64,000 nt of DNA from Gp1-AA122 sp036378535 (GCA_036378535.1 DASUWH010000084.1:1-64000), one strand, 5' to 3'; counted from the first letter of the stretch, positions 17,983-26,902 are shown. Translations and numbers: made by a program. Notes: generated by a model from the sequence alone, not told the origin.

Positions 17983-19008
17983 CTAAGCAATCGGATGCCG
18001 GTAATCCGCCGAATATCTTCCCGTAGCGAAGTGCTCCAGCTGTCGCTCGATATCATTCAACAAACTGCTTACTCCTAAGCGAAACAGTTCAGCCTTCATC
18101 CACGGCGTTCCCAGTTCTTCTTTCATCAGCGCCAGCCACTCGGTAGACTGTTTGGCCGTGCGGATGCCGCCCGCCGGTTTGAATCCCACCGCCATGCCGG
18201 TTTCCTGCGCATATTCGCGGATGGCACGTGTCATGACAAACCCGACCGGCAGGGTGGCATTGACGGATTCCTTGCCCGTAGACGTCTTGATGAAGTCCGC
18301 GCCCGCCATCATGGCAACGAGACTGGCGCGCGCAACGTTCCTCAAAGTCATGAGGTCGCCCGTGCCCAGGATCACTTTCATGTGAGCGCCGCCGCAGGCT
18401 TGTTTGAACTCGGCAACTTCGTCATAAAGCTGCTGCCAGCGCCCGCCGAAGACGTGGGCGCGCGTGATCACGGTATCGATTTCGTGTGCGCCCGCCGCCA
18501 CCGATCGCCGGATCTCAGCCACTCGCTCTTCGACCGGCGAAAGACCCGCGGGGAATCCGGTGGAGACCGCAGCCACTCGAATCCCGCTGCCCTCCACCGC
18601 CCTCAGCGCGGTCTCCACAAACCGGTGGTAAACGCAAACCGCCGCCACCTTGATCTCGAGTTCCTCGATGCCGAGTTGCTTCTCCAGGTCATGCCGGATC
18701 GGTTGCCGAGCCTTGGCGCAAAGACGCCGGACACGCTCATCCGTGTCATCGCCCGACAGCGTTGTCAGATCCAGGCAGGTGATCGCCCGCAGCAACCACG
18801 CCGCTTGCCACTCTTTTTTTACGGTGCGCCGCGCCACGTGAGTCTGCGCCCTGCGCTCCACCGCACTGGTGTTGACGCGCACCTGCTTCACCCAATCCAG
18901 ATTCAGGGGAACCCCGCGATTGGACAGGAGCGGCCGCCCCGATAGAACCGCAAACGGCGCATCCGGTTGCGAATACTGGATTGCTTTCTCGCGTGCCACG
19001 ACCTGCAT
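17983..19008 (-). CDS. deoC: Deoxyribose-phosphate aldolase (class I)
   Basis: 341 residues. It cleaves 2-deoxy-D-ribose 5-phosphate to glyceraldehyde-3-phosphate and acetaldehyde through a Schiff-base lysine. The catalytic lysine motif ADFIKTSTGK (about residue 242) and the second lysine in VGFKPAGGIRT (about 275) are both present, as is LDLTTLSGDDT near the N-terminus of the barrel. It is longer than the E. coli enzyme (259) and nearer the larger DERA type, with about 70 extra N-terminal residues. It is the first gene of the minus-strand sugar-catabolic set and lies 120 bases from the divergent nucleoside hydrolase at 19129, so one regulatory region may serve both directions. No deoxyribonucleoside regulator (DeoR) is in the window. 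Confidence 0.93.
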   Translation of the reverse strand: MQVVAREKAIQYSQPDAPFAVLSGRPLLSNRGVPLNLDWVKQVRVNTSAVERRAQTHVARRTVKKEWQAAWLLRAITCLDLTTLSGDDTDERVRRLCAKARQPIRHDLEKQLGIEELEIKVAAVCVYHRFVETALRAVEGSGIRVAAVSTGFPAGLSPVEERVAEIRRSVAAGAHEIDTVITRAHVFGGRWQQLYDEVAEFKQACGGAHMKVILGTGDLMTLRNVARASLVAMMAGADFIKTSTGKESVNATLPVGFVMTRAIREYAQETGMAVGFKPAGGIRTAKQSTEWLALMKEELGTPWMKAELFRLGVSSLLNDIERQLEHFATGRYSADYRHPIA

Positions 19009-19128
19009 TGTACGTCAGATGGGGGGAGCCGTTGCCAGACTTTGTCCTTGACAGCATTTCCACGCGACCGCTAGGCTCGTCGCAAGTCACCGGAGACCGT
19101 CATTCTAAAACGCTTCGACGTTGCCAAT

Positions 19129-20178
19129 TTGCGCAAGCTTCTGTCTTTCCTGGTAGGACCTCTCGTTGCATTGGCTGTGCTCTTTGCCGTGCCCGCCCAC
19201 GCCGCTTCCAGGAAAATCATTCTCGACACCGATCCCGGCACCGATGATGCCATGGCCATGATGCTGGCCCTGAACTCGCCCGAGCTGGACGTGCGCGCCA
19301 TTACCGTCGTTCCGGGCAATGTCACGGCCACCCAGGGACTCGACATTGCGCTGCGTATGGTCTCCTTGGCCAAGCGCTGCGATATTCCTGTTGCCGCTGG
19401 CGCCCAGCATCCTCTATTCCAGAAACTAATTACCGCCGAGTTCTGGCATGGCAGAAATGGTCTGGCTAATATCGAGCTGCCCCCCAGCAAATGCAAGGTG
19501 GACGGCCATTTTGCGTCCGATCTCATCATCCAGATGGTGCATGCGGCGCCGCACCAGATCACACTCGTGCCAGTTGGCCCCTTGACCAATATCGCTTTGG
19601 CAGTTTCGGAGGATCCTTCGATTGTTCCCCTCGTCAAAGAAGTGATCCTGATGGGCGGCTCCATCTCCGGCGGAAACGTGAATGCCGCCGCCGAGGCAAA
19701 CATCTATAACGACCCGGAAGCCGCGCAGATCGTCTTTCAGGCAGGCTGGCCGCTCACCATGGTCGGTCTGGACGTGGGCGACAAGACTCTCCTCTCTCAG
19801 AAATATCTCGATCAACTCGGCCGAACACACGGGCCGGTGAACGATTTCATTTACGCGGTCGCAAAGTATCTGATCGGACTGTCGGCGCAGTTCAATTCTC
19901 CGGGAACACCCATGTACGATCCGCTCGCCGTCGGCGTCGCCCTCGATGCCACCCTGGTGAAAGCTCCCGAGATGCACGTGGATGTCGAAACCAAAGGCGA
20001 ATTTACTCGCGGCGAAACCGTTGCCAACCGCCACGGGTACATCGAGCGGAACGTCTTGCACGGAGACCGTTACGTGATCGAGGGCGTAGACCGCGTCACG
20101 CCCAATGCCAAAGTTTGTGTAGATGTTGAGGCGGACAGATTTTTGCAATTATTTGTGTCGCGTATTCAAGGCAAGTAA
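19129..20178 (+). CDS. Exported canonical nucleoside hydrolase
   Basis: 349 residues. Signal peptide SFLVGPLVALAVLFAVPAHA, then the canonical IUNH motif ILDTDPGTDDAMAMML with all three acidic residues, VGPLTNIALAV, ILMGGSISGG, AEANIYNDPEAAQIVF, and MYDPLAVGVALD, where the usual His-Asp is Tyr-Asp. The start is TTG at 19129; no ATG precedes the signal peptide in frame. It should release ribose and base from nucleosides in the periplasm. It is followed after 61 bases by the permease at 20240 on the same strand, suggesting that the permease imports a hydrolysis product. It is more similar in motifs to the 4761 protein than to the pair at 8028-10192. Confidence 0.92.
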   Translation: MRKLLSFLVGPLVALAVLFAVPAHAASRKIILDTDPGTDDAMAMMLALNSPELDVRAITVVPGNVTATQGLDIALRMVSLAKRCDIPVAAGAQHPLFQKLITAEFWHGRNGLANIELPPSKCKVDGHFASDLIIQMVHAAPHQITLVPVGPLTNIALAVSEDPSIVPLVKEVILMGGSISGGNVNAAAEANIYNDPEAAQIVFQAGWPLTMVGLDVGDKTLLSQKYLDQLGRTHGPVNDFIYAVAKYLIGLSAQFNSPGTPMYDPLAVGVALDATLVKAPEMHVDVETKGEFTRGETVANRHGYIERNVLHGDRYVIEGVDRVTPNAKVCVDVEADRFLQLFVSRIQGK

Positions 20179-20204
20179 GCACGAAGCCTGGCGCGCTGGG
20201 TGGG

Positions 20205-20223
20205 GCGGGGCTTCGAGCCCCGC
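20205..20223. promoter_or_regulatory. GC hairpin in the hydrolase-permease gap
   Basis: A perfect 8-bp stem GCGGGGCT / AGCCCCGC with TCG loop, ending 16 bases before the permease ATG. There is no T-run, so it is more likely an mRNA-stability or partial-attenuation element than a full terminator. Confidence 0.45.
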
Positions 20224-20239
20224 AGCGGGGTAGATAACC

Positions 20240-21214
20240 ATGTTCACACCTCATTCTCTCGGAGCTGCTCTCCTCATGATGATCACCAGCGCCATCTGCT
20301 GGGGATCGTGGGCCAATACCTACAAAGGCGTCAAGAACTACCGCTTCGAGCTTTTTTACTGGGACTATGCCATTGGCATTTTCCTGATCTCGCTCGTACT
20401 GGCGCTTACCATGGGCAGCACCGGCCATGATGAGCTGAGTTTTCTGAATAATGTGCGCTCGGCTGACCCCGCGAACATCTACTGGACCATGCTTGGCGGG
20501 GCCCTGTTTAACCTGGCTAATCTCTTGCTTGTCGCCGGCATCGATATGGCTGGGCTCGCGGTTGCGCTGCCCGTTTCTATTGGAATTGCTCTCGTGGTTG
20601 GCACGGTCCTGAGCTACAGTCTGCAACCGAAAGGCAACTTCCTATTCCTGAGTTTGGGCGTGGTCTGCGCCCTGGTTGCGGTCATCTTCGATGGCAAGGC
20701 GTTTGGCAGCCTCACCGGCGCACGTTCCGCATCGCGCAAGAGCATCATCATCTGCATCGTTTCGGGCGTGCTCATGGGACTGTGGAATCCCTTTGTCGCC
20801 TACGGCGCGACCCGGGGCAATGCCCTGACCCCCTACAGTTCCTGCTTCTTTTTGACTCTGGGCGCGCTGCTCTCGTGTTTCATCTGGAACATTTATTTCA
20901 TGAAGAAGCCGCTGGTGGGCGAGCCTGTCAATTTTGGTGGATTTTTCAGAGCCGCCGGTTCCGGCCACCTGCTCGGGTTCATTGGCGGAGTCGTGTGGGG
21001 AATCGGCACCGTGTTTAACGTGGTTGCGGGCAAGTCAACCAGCTTCGCGATCTCTTACGCGATTGGCCAGTCTGCGCCTATGGTGGGGGCGCTGTGGGGA
21101 ATCCTGGCCTGGAAAGAGTTCGCCGGCGGAGGTAGCCGCGCCAAAGCTTATCTTGTGCTGATGTTTATTTTCTACGGCCTCGCAATCTTGCTGGTAGCCC
21201 GCGCCAACGGATAA
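20240..21214 (+). CDS. GRP/ureide-permease-like DMT transporter
   Basis: 324 residues, ten predicted membrane helices, drug/metabolite-transporter fold. The N-terminal ITSAICWGSWANTYKGV and RFELFYWDYAIG motifs are characteristic of a bacterial group related to glucose/ribose porters (RbsU-like) and plant ureide permeases. Conserved glycine-rich helices include GGALFNLANLLLVAGIDMAGLAVALPVSIG and WGIGTVFNVVAGKSTSFAISYAIGQSAPMVGALWGI. Given the exported nucleoside hydrolase immediately upstream, ribose, deoxyribose, or intact nucleoside/base are the best substrate guesses; homologues in Bacteroides ribose loci sit in a similar context (recalled, not checked). Often mis-annotated as a multidrug permease. 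Confidence 0.82.
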   Translation: MFTPHSLGAALLMMITSAICWGSWANTYKGVKNYRFELFYWDYAIGIFLISLVLALTMGSTGHDELSFLNNVRSADPANIYWTMLGGALFNLANLLLVAGIDMAGLAVALPVSIGIALVVGTVLSYSLQPKGNFLFLSLGVVCALVAVIFDGKAFGSLTGARSASRKSIIICIVSGVLMGLWNPFVAYGATRGNALTPYSSCFFLTLGALLSCFIWNIYFMKKPLVGEPVNFGGFFRAAGSGHLLGFIGGVVWGIGTVFNVVAGKSTSFAISYAIGQSAPMVGALWGILAWKEFAGGGSRAKAYLVLMFIFYGLAILLVARANG

Positions 21215-21237
21215 CTTGGCGACGGCCGACCTGGCCC

Positions 21238-21284
21238 ACGTAGCGACGGCCGCTCCGGCCGTCCAGCGGAGCGCGGCTCCGCTG
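21238..21284 (+). repeat. GTAG-headed double-hairpin REP (family B)
   Basis: ACGTAGC, then hairpin 1 (GACGGCC 21245-21251 / GGCCGTC 21257-21263), then hairpin 2, CAGCGGAGC-GCG-GCTCCGCTG (21264-21284). It lies between two convergent genes, where it could also end transcription. Confidence 0.7.
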
Positions 21285-21344
21285 TTCTGTGAGCTACCAG
21301 AGTAAGTAGGCAGTGACTCCGCGTCCCAGGCATCGCTGGCTCGT

Positions 21345-22694
21345 CTATCCAACCGCCAGATAAACATCCCGAATAATAAAAAGGATAGTCAGAATCCACA
21401 ACACAATACTGACTTCCCTGTGCTTTCCGGCAGCCAGTTTTACAACCGTATAAGTGATCACTCCGAAACTCAGTCCGGCGGCAATGCTGAAGGTCAGTGG
21501 CATGGCCACCACGGTCACGAAAGCGGGAAATGCTTCCGACAAATCCGCCCAGGCAATTTCCGAGACTGCCTGCATCATCAACCCACCCACCAGAATGAGG
21601 GCCGGCGCTGTAGCGAACGCGGGTATGGCCGCAGCCAATGGCGAGAAGAAGACGGCCACCAGAAATAGCGCGGCTACGACAAGGTTGCTCAAGCCGGTGC
21701 GCGCGCCCGCGGCCACACCGGCCGCGCTCTCGATGTAGCTGGTGACCGTCGATGTTCCCGTTAAGGCTCCTACGACCGTTCCAATGCCGTCGGCCAGCAA
21801 TACTCTTCCGACCCGCGGAATCTTTCCGTTTTTCACGAACCCTGCCTGCGCGCACACACCCATCAACGTTCCAATGTTGTCGAACAGGTCCACAAACAGG
21901 AAGGCAAAGATAATTTCCCAAAGTCCCAGGTGCAAAGCGCCGCGCAAGTCCAGTTGCAGAAGAGTGCCGGACGGGTGAGGCATGGAAACATAGCTTGCCG
22001 GCCGGTGAGCAATGCCGCGAACAATACCGAATACCGTCGTACCCAGAATGCCGAGCAGGATGCTGCCATTGATTTTGCGCACTATCAGCACAAGTGTGAG
22101 CAGCAGGCCGAAGCAGGCGGCCTGCAACTCGCGATCAGACAAATTGCCCAGGCTCAAAAAAGTTGCCGGGTTCGCGACCACTAACTTCGCATTGCGCATG
22201 CCCACAAATGCGATGAAGATGCCGATACCGGCTGCGGTCGAATGCTTCAGGCAATCGGGAATGCCATTAACGATCTGCTCGCGAATCCTGGTAACCGTAA
22301 TCAGGACAAAGAGCATGCCCGAAAAGAAAATTACTCCCAGGGCAGTACGCCAGGGAACGTGCATGCCGAGGCACACCGAATACGTGAAATACGCATTCAG
22401 CGACATGCCCGGTGCGAGCGCGATCGGGTAATTCGCGTACAGGCCCATGACCAGCGTCGCAATTGCCGCCGAGATGCAGGTCGCGAACAGTACGCCATCA
22501 CGCGGCATTCCCGCTTGTGACAGAATTTGCGGGTTCACGACCACGATGTAGGCCATGGTCATGAAGGTAGTGAGTCCGCCCAGCAACTCTTGCCGCACCG
22601 TGGTGTGATTTTCGCCGAGGCGAAAGTAGCTCTCCACGGCGCTGGTTCCCTTCGATCGTTCCGGGACAACCGCTGTCATTTCAGGTTCAGGCAT
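21345..22694 (-). CDS. Purine-base permease (AzgA/PbuG-like NCS2)
   Basis: 449 residues, 12-14 membrane helices, adenine/guanine/hypoxanthine permease branch of nucleobase-cation symport 2. The N-terminal signature YFRLGENHTTVRQELLGGLTTFMTMAYIVVVNPQIL and ALAPGMSLNAYFTYSVCLG (substrate-binding region of helix 3) are diagnostic, as are FLFVDLFDNIGTLMGV and GTSTVTSYIESAAGVAAGARTGL. It imports purine bases with protons. The start is ATG 22694; an upstream TTG in frame lacks a site. In context it would recover the bases released by the periplasmic nucleoside hydrolases, completing the salvage route. Confidence 0.92.
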   Translation of the reverse strand: MPEPEMTAVVPERSKGTSAVESYFRLGENHTTVRQELLGGLTTFMTMAYIVVVNPQILSQAGMPRDGVLFATCISAAIATLVMGLYANYPIALAPGMSLNAYFTYSVCLGMHVPWRTALGVIFFSGMLFVLITVTRIREQIVNGIPDCLKHSTAAGIGIFIAFVGMRNAKLVVANPATFLSLGNLSDRELQAACFGLLLTLVLIVRKINGSILLGILGTTVFGIVRGIAHRPASYVSMPHPSGTLLQLDLRGALHLGLWEIIFAFLFVDLFDNIGTLMGVCAQAGFVKNGKIPRVGRVLLADGIGTVVGALTGTSTVTSYIESAAGVAAGARTGLSNLVVAALFLVAVFFSPLAAAIPAFATAPALILVGGLMMQAVSEIAWADLSEAFPAFVTVVAMPLTFSIAAGLSFGVITYTVVKLAAGKHREVSIVLWILTILFIIRDVYLAVG

Positions 22695-22806
22695 GGGAAG
22701 CCGCAACTCTAGGGGCCCAAGCGCGGCAAAGTCAATCCAAAATCCCCGCCGGGTCTACGTGTGCTAGAGTCGTGCCAGCGTCATCGCGATCCCGAGGGCA
22801 TTCAGA

Positions 22807-23436
22807 GTGGCGACTCAGAAAAATCGAGTGCTGTGGGCGGTCGACATTCAGCGCGATTTCATGCTTCCCGGAGGCGCCTTATACGTTCCCGGCGCAGAGA
22901 AGCTTCTTCCGAAGATCAACAACCTCGTTGACCTATCCCGCACAGGCAGCGCCTTACTGATCTCCAGTGCCTGTCAACACACACCCGACGATCCCGAATT
23001 CAAGCTCTTCCCCCCGCATTGCGTTCGCGGAACACCCGGTGCGCAACTGGTGCCAGAAGCGGCGACCAACAAAATGTTGAGAATTCCCAACGACAAGTCT
23101 TTTTCTTTCCCGAACGATTGGTTCGGCTACGGGCAGGTTCTGCTCGAAAAACAGGTTCTGGATGTGTTCACAAACCCGAATACGGCGAAGCTTCTCGAAC
23201 AACTGCCCGCCAATGCTGAGTTCTTTGTGTTCGGAGTAGTAACCGAGTACTGCGTTCAATTCGCGGCCAAGGGCTTACTCGAACGCAAACGCCGCGTTGC
23301 CATTGTCCGAGACGCCATTGAGACGCTTAAAAAAGAAGAAGGGGAGGGAACGGTCTCAGACCTGGCTTCCAGAGGAGCGCGCCTGCTGTCGACAGAAGAA
23401 GCCATTGCCGAAATTGCCCAATCGCGCCCGACGTAG
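22807..23436 (+). CDS. Isochorismatase-like cysteine hydrolase
   Basis: 209 residues. Cysteine hydrolase of the nicotinamidase/isochorismatase fold: first catalytic Asp in VDIQRDFMLPGGAL, metal-type SACQHTPDD, and catalytic Cys in VFGVVTEYCVQFAAKGLL (Cys about residue 149). Nicotinamidase (nicotinamide to nicotinate, NAD salvage) is the closest functional match, but the metal-binding DxHxxxH is not clear (here QHTPDD), so another amidase is possible. The start is GTG, with GAGGG nine bases upstream. The TAG stop at 23434-23436 is part of the GTAG head of a downstream REP. Its position after the purine permease fits nucleobase or NAD salvage. Confidence 0.8.
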   Translation: MATQKNRVLWAVDIQRDFMLPGGALYVPGAEKLLPKINNLVDLSRTGSALLISSACQHTPDDPEFKLFPPHCVRGTPGAQLVPEAATNKMLRIPNDKSFSFPNDWFGYGQVLLEKQVLDVFTNPNTAKLLEQLPANAEFFVFGVVTEYCVQFAAKGLLERKRRVAIVRDAIETLKKEEGEGTVSDLASRGARLLSTEEAIAEIAQSRPT

Positions 23437-23516
23437 GCCCAGACGCCCTCGTCTAAGGTGAGCGGCCCACACGTAGGCCCAGACGCCCTCGTCTGGGCGG
23501 GCGAGCGAAGCTCGCC
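23431..23516 (+). repeat. Tandem GTAG-headed REPs (family B)
   Basis: Two copies in the same direction begin ACGTAGGCCCAGACGCCC at 23431 and 23471. The first has lost its right arm; the second is complete with hairpin 1 GCCCAGACG.../CGTCTGGGC and hairpin 2 GGCGAGC-GAA-GCTCGCC (23500-23516). Confidence 0.75.
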
Positions 23517-23622
23517 AAGGTCTGGCGGCACTAAGCCGCATCACGCAGGTGTAATCCCCGTCCCGGTCAGCCAGAATCCTGAGGCAACCCGGCAACGTCT
23601 AACATTGTTTCGGTACTGAAAG

Positions 23623-25188
23623 ATGGCAAGTCCTACCACCGCCCAACCCGTACCTGAGATCAATCCCTGGCTGATCGCCGTCGCGGTCATGTCCAGCACC
23701 TTCATGGAAGTGCTGGATACCACCGTCGTGAATGTATCGCTGCCCCATATCGCCGGCAGCCTCTCTTCCAGCGTGGATGAGGCGACCTGGACTCTGACCT
23801 CCTATCTCGTGGCCAACGCCATTATCCTTCCCATGACCGGATGGCTGGCCAACAATTTCGGCCGCAAGCGGCTCCTCATGGCATCGGTCATCGGCTTCAC
23901 CGTTGCTTCTTTCTTTTGCGGGCTGGCGCCGTCGCTGCCTTTCTTGATTATTTTCCGGGTCATTCAGGGGGCTTGCGGAGGAGGATTGCAGCCTCTTTCC
24001 CAGGCCATCCTGCTGGAAGCGTTTCCTCCCGAAAAGCGTGGCCAGGCCATGGCCTTCTGGGCTCTGGGAATTGTTGTCGCTCCCATGCTCGGGCCCGTTG
24101 CTGGTGGCTGGATCACCGACAATTACAGCTGGCGCTGGGTCTTCTACATCAACGTCCCCATCGGGGTCATGGCCATCATTCTCACCCAAATGTTCGTCTT
24201 TGATCCCGCATACCTGCGGCGCAAGGCCACCAGCATCGACTACTGGGGAATCGGCTTGCTCGTGCTCGGGATGGGATGCCTGCAGATCATGCTGGATAAA
24301 GGTCAGGAAGAAGACTGGTTCGCCTCTCACTTCATCGCCGCTCTCGCCCTGTTCGCCATTGTGGGCCTCGGCGGACTCATTCTTCGTGAACTGATGACGG
24401 CCAACCCGATCATCGACTTAAGCGTTTTCAAATACCGCTCCTACGCCATTGGCACATTCCTGATGACGGTAGTCGGATTTGTCCTCTATGGCAGCACCGT
24501 ACTGCTGCCCTTGCTTATGCAGGAGCTGCTCGGCTACACCGCTACCCATGCCGGGGTCACTAATTTTCCCCGTGGATTTGCATCCTTCCTCGCCATGCCC
24601 TTCATCGGCATCCTGACTAACAGAGTGGATACTCGCAAGCTCCTGTTCTCGGGCGTGGTCTTGTCGGCGGGCGCCATGTATCTGCTCTCACGTCTCAGCC
24701 TGGATGTCGGATTCTGGAACTTCTGGTGGCCTCTGATGCTGCAGGGCGCTGCCTTGGGCCTGATTTTCGTTCCCCTCACTACCGTTACTCATGACCCCAT
24801 TCCGCGGGAGAAGCTCGGTAACGCAACCAGTATTTTCAACGTCATGCGCAATATCGGGGCCAGCATCGGTATTTCTATCGTCGAAACGCTCCAATACCGT
24901 TCCTTGCAGCGACACATCAACGCGCTGGACAAGTACATCTCTCCCTCGAATTTGAAAGCTCAAAGCATGATTTCCGGCCTGAAGCAAAATTTCATGGCGC
25001 AGGGCGCGGACCCGGCCACCGCCACCAAGCGCGCTTACGATGCCGTGTGGGGCCTGCTCAACCGCCAGGCCGCCATGCAGTCTTATAACGATGTCTTCTT
25101 CATTCTCTCGATGGTCTTTCTGATGATGGCGCCCTTAGTCCTGCTGATGAAGAAGCCCAAGCGAGCCGGCGCAGTCATGGCTCATTAA
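23623..25188 (+). CDS. DHA2-family MFS exporter (EmrB/QacA-like)
   Basis: 521 residues, 14 predicted membrane helices, proton-driven drug efflux transporter. Motif D1 (MEVLDTTVVNVSLPHIAGSL, about residues 27-46), motif A (GWLANNFGRKRLLMAS) and motif C-like LGIVVAPMLGPVAGGWITDNYSWRWVFYINVP are the hallmarks of the 14-TM family. No HlyD-type adaptor or TetR regulator is adjacent, unlike E. coli emrAB. It lies after a purine-salvage gene and before mqnE, with REP elements on both flanks, and is probably a single-gene transcription unit. Substrate unknown. Confidence 0.93.
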   Translation: MASPTTAQPVPEINPWLIAVAVMSSTFMEVLDTTVVNVSLPHIAGSLSSSVDEATWTLTSYLVANAIILPMTGWLANNFGRKRLLMASVIGFTVASFFCGLAPSLPFLIIFRVIQGACGGGLQPLSQAILLEAFPPEKRGQAMAFWALGIVVAPMLGPVAGGWITDNYSWRWVFYINVPIGVMAIILTQMFVFDPAYLRRKATSIDYWGIGLLVLGMGCLQIMLDKGQEEDWFASHFIAALALFAIVGLGGLILRELMTANPIIDLSVFKYRSYAIGTFLMTVVGFVLYGSTVLLPLLMQELLGYTATHAGVTNFPRGFASFLAMPFIGILTNRVDTRKLLFSGVVLSAGAMYLLSRLSLDVGFWNFWWPLMLQGAALGLIFVPLTTVTHDPIPREKLGNATSIFNVMRNIGASIGISIVETLQYRSLQRHINALDKYISPSNLKAQSMISGLKQNFMAQGADPATATKRAYDAVWGLLNRQAAMQSYNDVFFILSMVFLMMAPLVLLMKKPKRAGAVMAH

Positions 25189-25194
25189 GCGCCA

Positions 25195-25313
25195 ACGTAG
25201 GCCCAGACGCCCCGTCTGGGCAGGCGAGCGAAGCTCGCCTATGCTGACCTTGGCACGATCTGTGCCGCGTAGGGACAGGTGCCCCCACCTGTCCAGCCGA
25301 GCAACGCTCGGCT
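25195..25313 (+). repeat. Two GTAG double-hairpin REPs (family B)
   Basis: Copy 1 at 25195-25240: CGTAG, hairpin GCCCAGACG/CGTCTGGGC, hairpin AGGCGAGC-GAA-GCTCGCCT. Copy 2 at 25268-25313: CGTAG, hairpin GGACAGGTG/CACCTGTCC, hairpin AGCCGAGC-AAC-GCTCGGCT. Arm sequences differ but the layout is identical. Confidence 0.78.
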
Positions 25314-25728
25314 CGCTTTCCACTTCGGAACTCTTGCATGCCATCAGCTGAGTCGGCTCACATACAACTGCAAGGCCCAGCTCCCGAATCACAGAGCAAC
25401 GCGAGGCATGCGATTGCCGGAAGGAATCAAAACCGGGCTGGACACTGTGCTTGCGGCCACCACGCTGGCCTGGAGCCTTCTGGCATGCCTGGCAGATTCC
25501 GCCCTTGACCTCCTCTCCGGCCGGCGATTGCCCGAACCGGATCTGAAAAGCGTCGCCGAGGCGCCGGAACCGGGCGCCGTCTGCCGGCTTCGGCACCCGA
25601 GAGCCACTACGCGAACTTCTCGTGCGTCTCGCAGCGATGAAGCTGCATGATTTGTATAGATTACAGGCTGGTTTCCTACCAGCCTGCGCTGTGACGTGCA
25701 GGGTACAGGTGCGCTATCATCACTGTTG
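25314..25728. other. Gap before mqnE, doubtful small frame
   Basis: A plus-strand frame from ATG 25408 to 25650 (80 codons) contains one possible membrane segment (TLAWSLLACLADSAL), but its GAGG is only three bases from the start and its Arg/Ser/Thr-rich tail looks non-coding. Two overlapping minus-strand frames are no better. Treated as non-coding with low certainty. Confidence 0.4.
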
Positions 25729-26859
25729 ATGGCTACCCCGCATCCATTTCAGAGCGACGATTCCCGTCTTTTTCCTATTGCGGACAAAGTTCTCGCTGGA
25801 GAACGGCTCACCGCCGCCGATGCCGTGACCTTGTATCGCACCTGCGATGTCCTGGCCGTAGGTTGGCTGGCGAACACAGTTCGAGAGCGGATGCACGGCG
25901 ACAAGACTTACTTCAACGTCAATCGCCACCTCAATCCCACCAACGTATGCGTGGCTGCTTGCCGCCTGTGCGCCTTTGGCCGGAAAAAGGACACACCCGG
26001 CGCCTATACCATGGCCCTCGAGGAAGCCTTTCAGACCGCCGCCTCCGGCTACAACGAGGCCGTTACCGAGTTTCACATCGTCGGCGGCCTGCACCCTGAT
26101 CTGCCTTTTCAATATTTCCTGGATCTCTGTTCAGGACTCAAAGAACGCTTCCCTCAGGTACACCTCAAGGCATTCACCATGGTGGAAGTTGCCTACCTGG
26201 CCAAACGCGCCAAGCTCTCCATCAGGGACACGCTCCTGCAATTGAAAGCCTCGGGTGTGGATTCGTTACCGGGCGGCGGCGCCGAAATCTTTTCTAACCG
26301 CGTCCGCCACATCATTTGCGATCACAAGATTGATGGAGATCAGTGGCTGGAAACAGCCAGATTGGCTCACCAACTCGGCCTCAAATCCAATGCCACCATG
26401 CTCTACGGCCACGTGGAGAACGACGAAGATCGCGTCGATCACCTGCTCAAACTCAGGGCTCTTCAGGACGAGACAGGAGGATTCCAGACCTTCATCCCCC
26501 TCGCCTTCCATCCCGATAACACTCCCTTACAGCACCTGCCCAAGACCACCGGCATGCTCGACATCAAGCAGATCGCGGTCAGCCGCCTGGTGCTCGACAA
26601 TTTCCCGCATATCAAAGCCTATTGGCAGATGCTCACGCCAAAGATCGCGCAGATTTCGCTACGTTTCGGAGCGGATGATATTGATGGGACCGTGGTGGAA
26701 GAGAAGATTTATCACGACGCCGGCGCCACCACTCCGCAAGGCATGCGTCGCCAGGAGTTGATCCGCTTGATCCGCGAGGCGGGACGTGAGCCCGTCGAGC
26801 GAGACACCCTCTATCGCCCGGTAACGCGCACCGAAACCTCCGTGACCGTCGCGGTCTAG
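25729..26859 (+). CDS. mqnE: Aminodeoxyfutalosine synthase
   Basis: 376 residues. A radical-SAM enzyme that converts 3-[(1-carboxyvinyl)oxy]benzoate plus SAM to aminodeoxyfutalosine in the futalosine route to menaquinone. The [4Fe-4S]/SAM motif is NVCVAACRLCAF (CxxxCxxC, about residues 68-75), preceded by YFNVNRHLNPT, typical of MqnE rather than MqnC (whose motif is N.TNVC...FCAFYR). EFHIVGGLHPDLPFQYFLD and LPGGGAEIFSNRVR are further family signatures. The start is ATG 25729; the frame could extend to 25696 but lacks a site. It stands alone here: other mqn genes must lie elsewhere. It implies menaquinone-based respiration. Confidence 0.93.
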   Translation: MATPHPFQSDDSRLFPIADKVLAGERLTAADAVTLYRTCDVLAVGWLANTVRERMHGDKTYFNVNRHLNPTNVCVAACRLCAFGRKKDTPGAYTMALEEAFQTAASGYNEAVTEFHIVGGLHPDLPFQYFLDLCSGLKERFPQVHLKAFTMVEVAYLAKRAKLSIRDTLLQLKASGVDSLPGGGAEIFSNRVRHIICDHKIDGDQWLETARLAHQLGLKSNATMLYGHVENDEDRVDHLLKLRALQDETGGFQTFIPLAFHPDNTPLQHLPKTTGMLDIKQIAVSRLVLDNFPHIKAYWQMLTPKIAQISLRFGADDIDGTVVEEKIYHDAGATTPQGMRRQELIRLIREAGREPVERDTLYRPVTRTETSVTVAV

Positions 26860-26902
26860 TCCCACCCTGGCTCTGTTGACTTCCTTTCCTTCCCAGGGGC
26901 CT

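Noticed and set aside
25408..25650. 80-codon plus-strand frame before mqnE
   Set aside because: Poor site spacing and a Ser/Thr/Arg-rich tail; overlapping frames are equally open.
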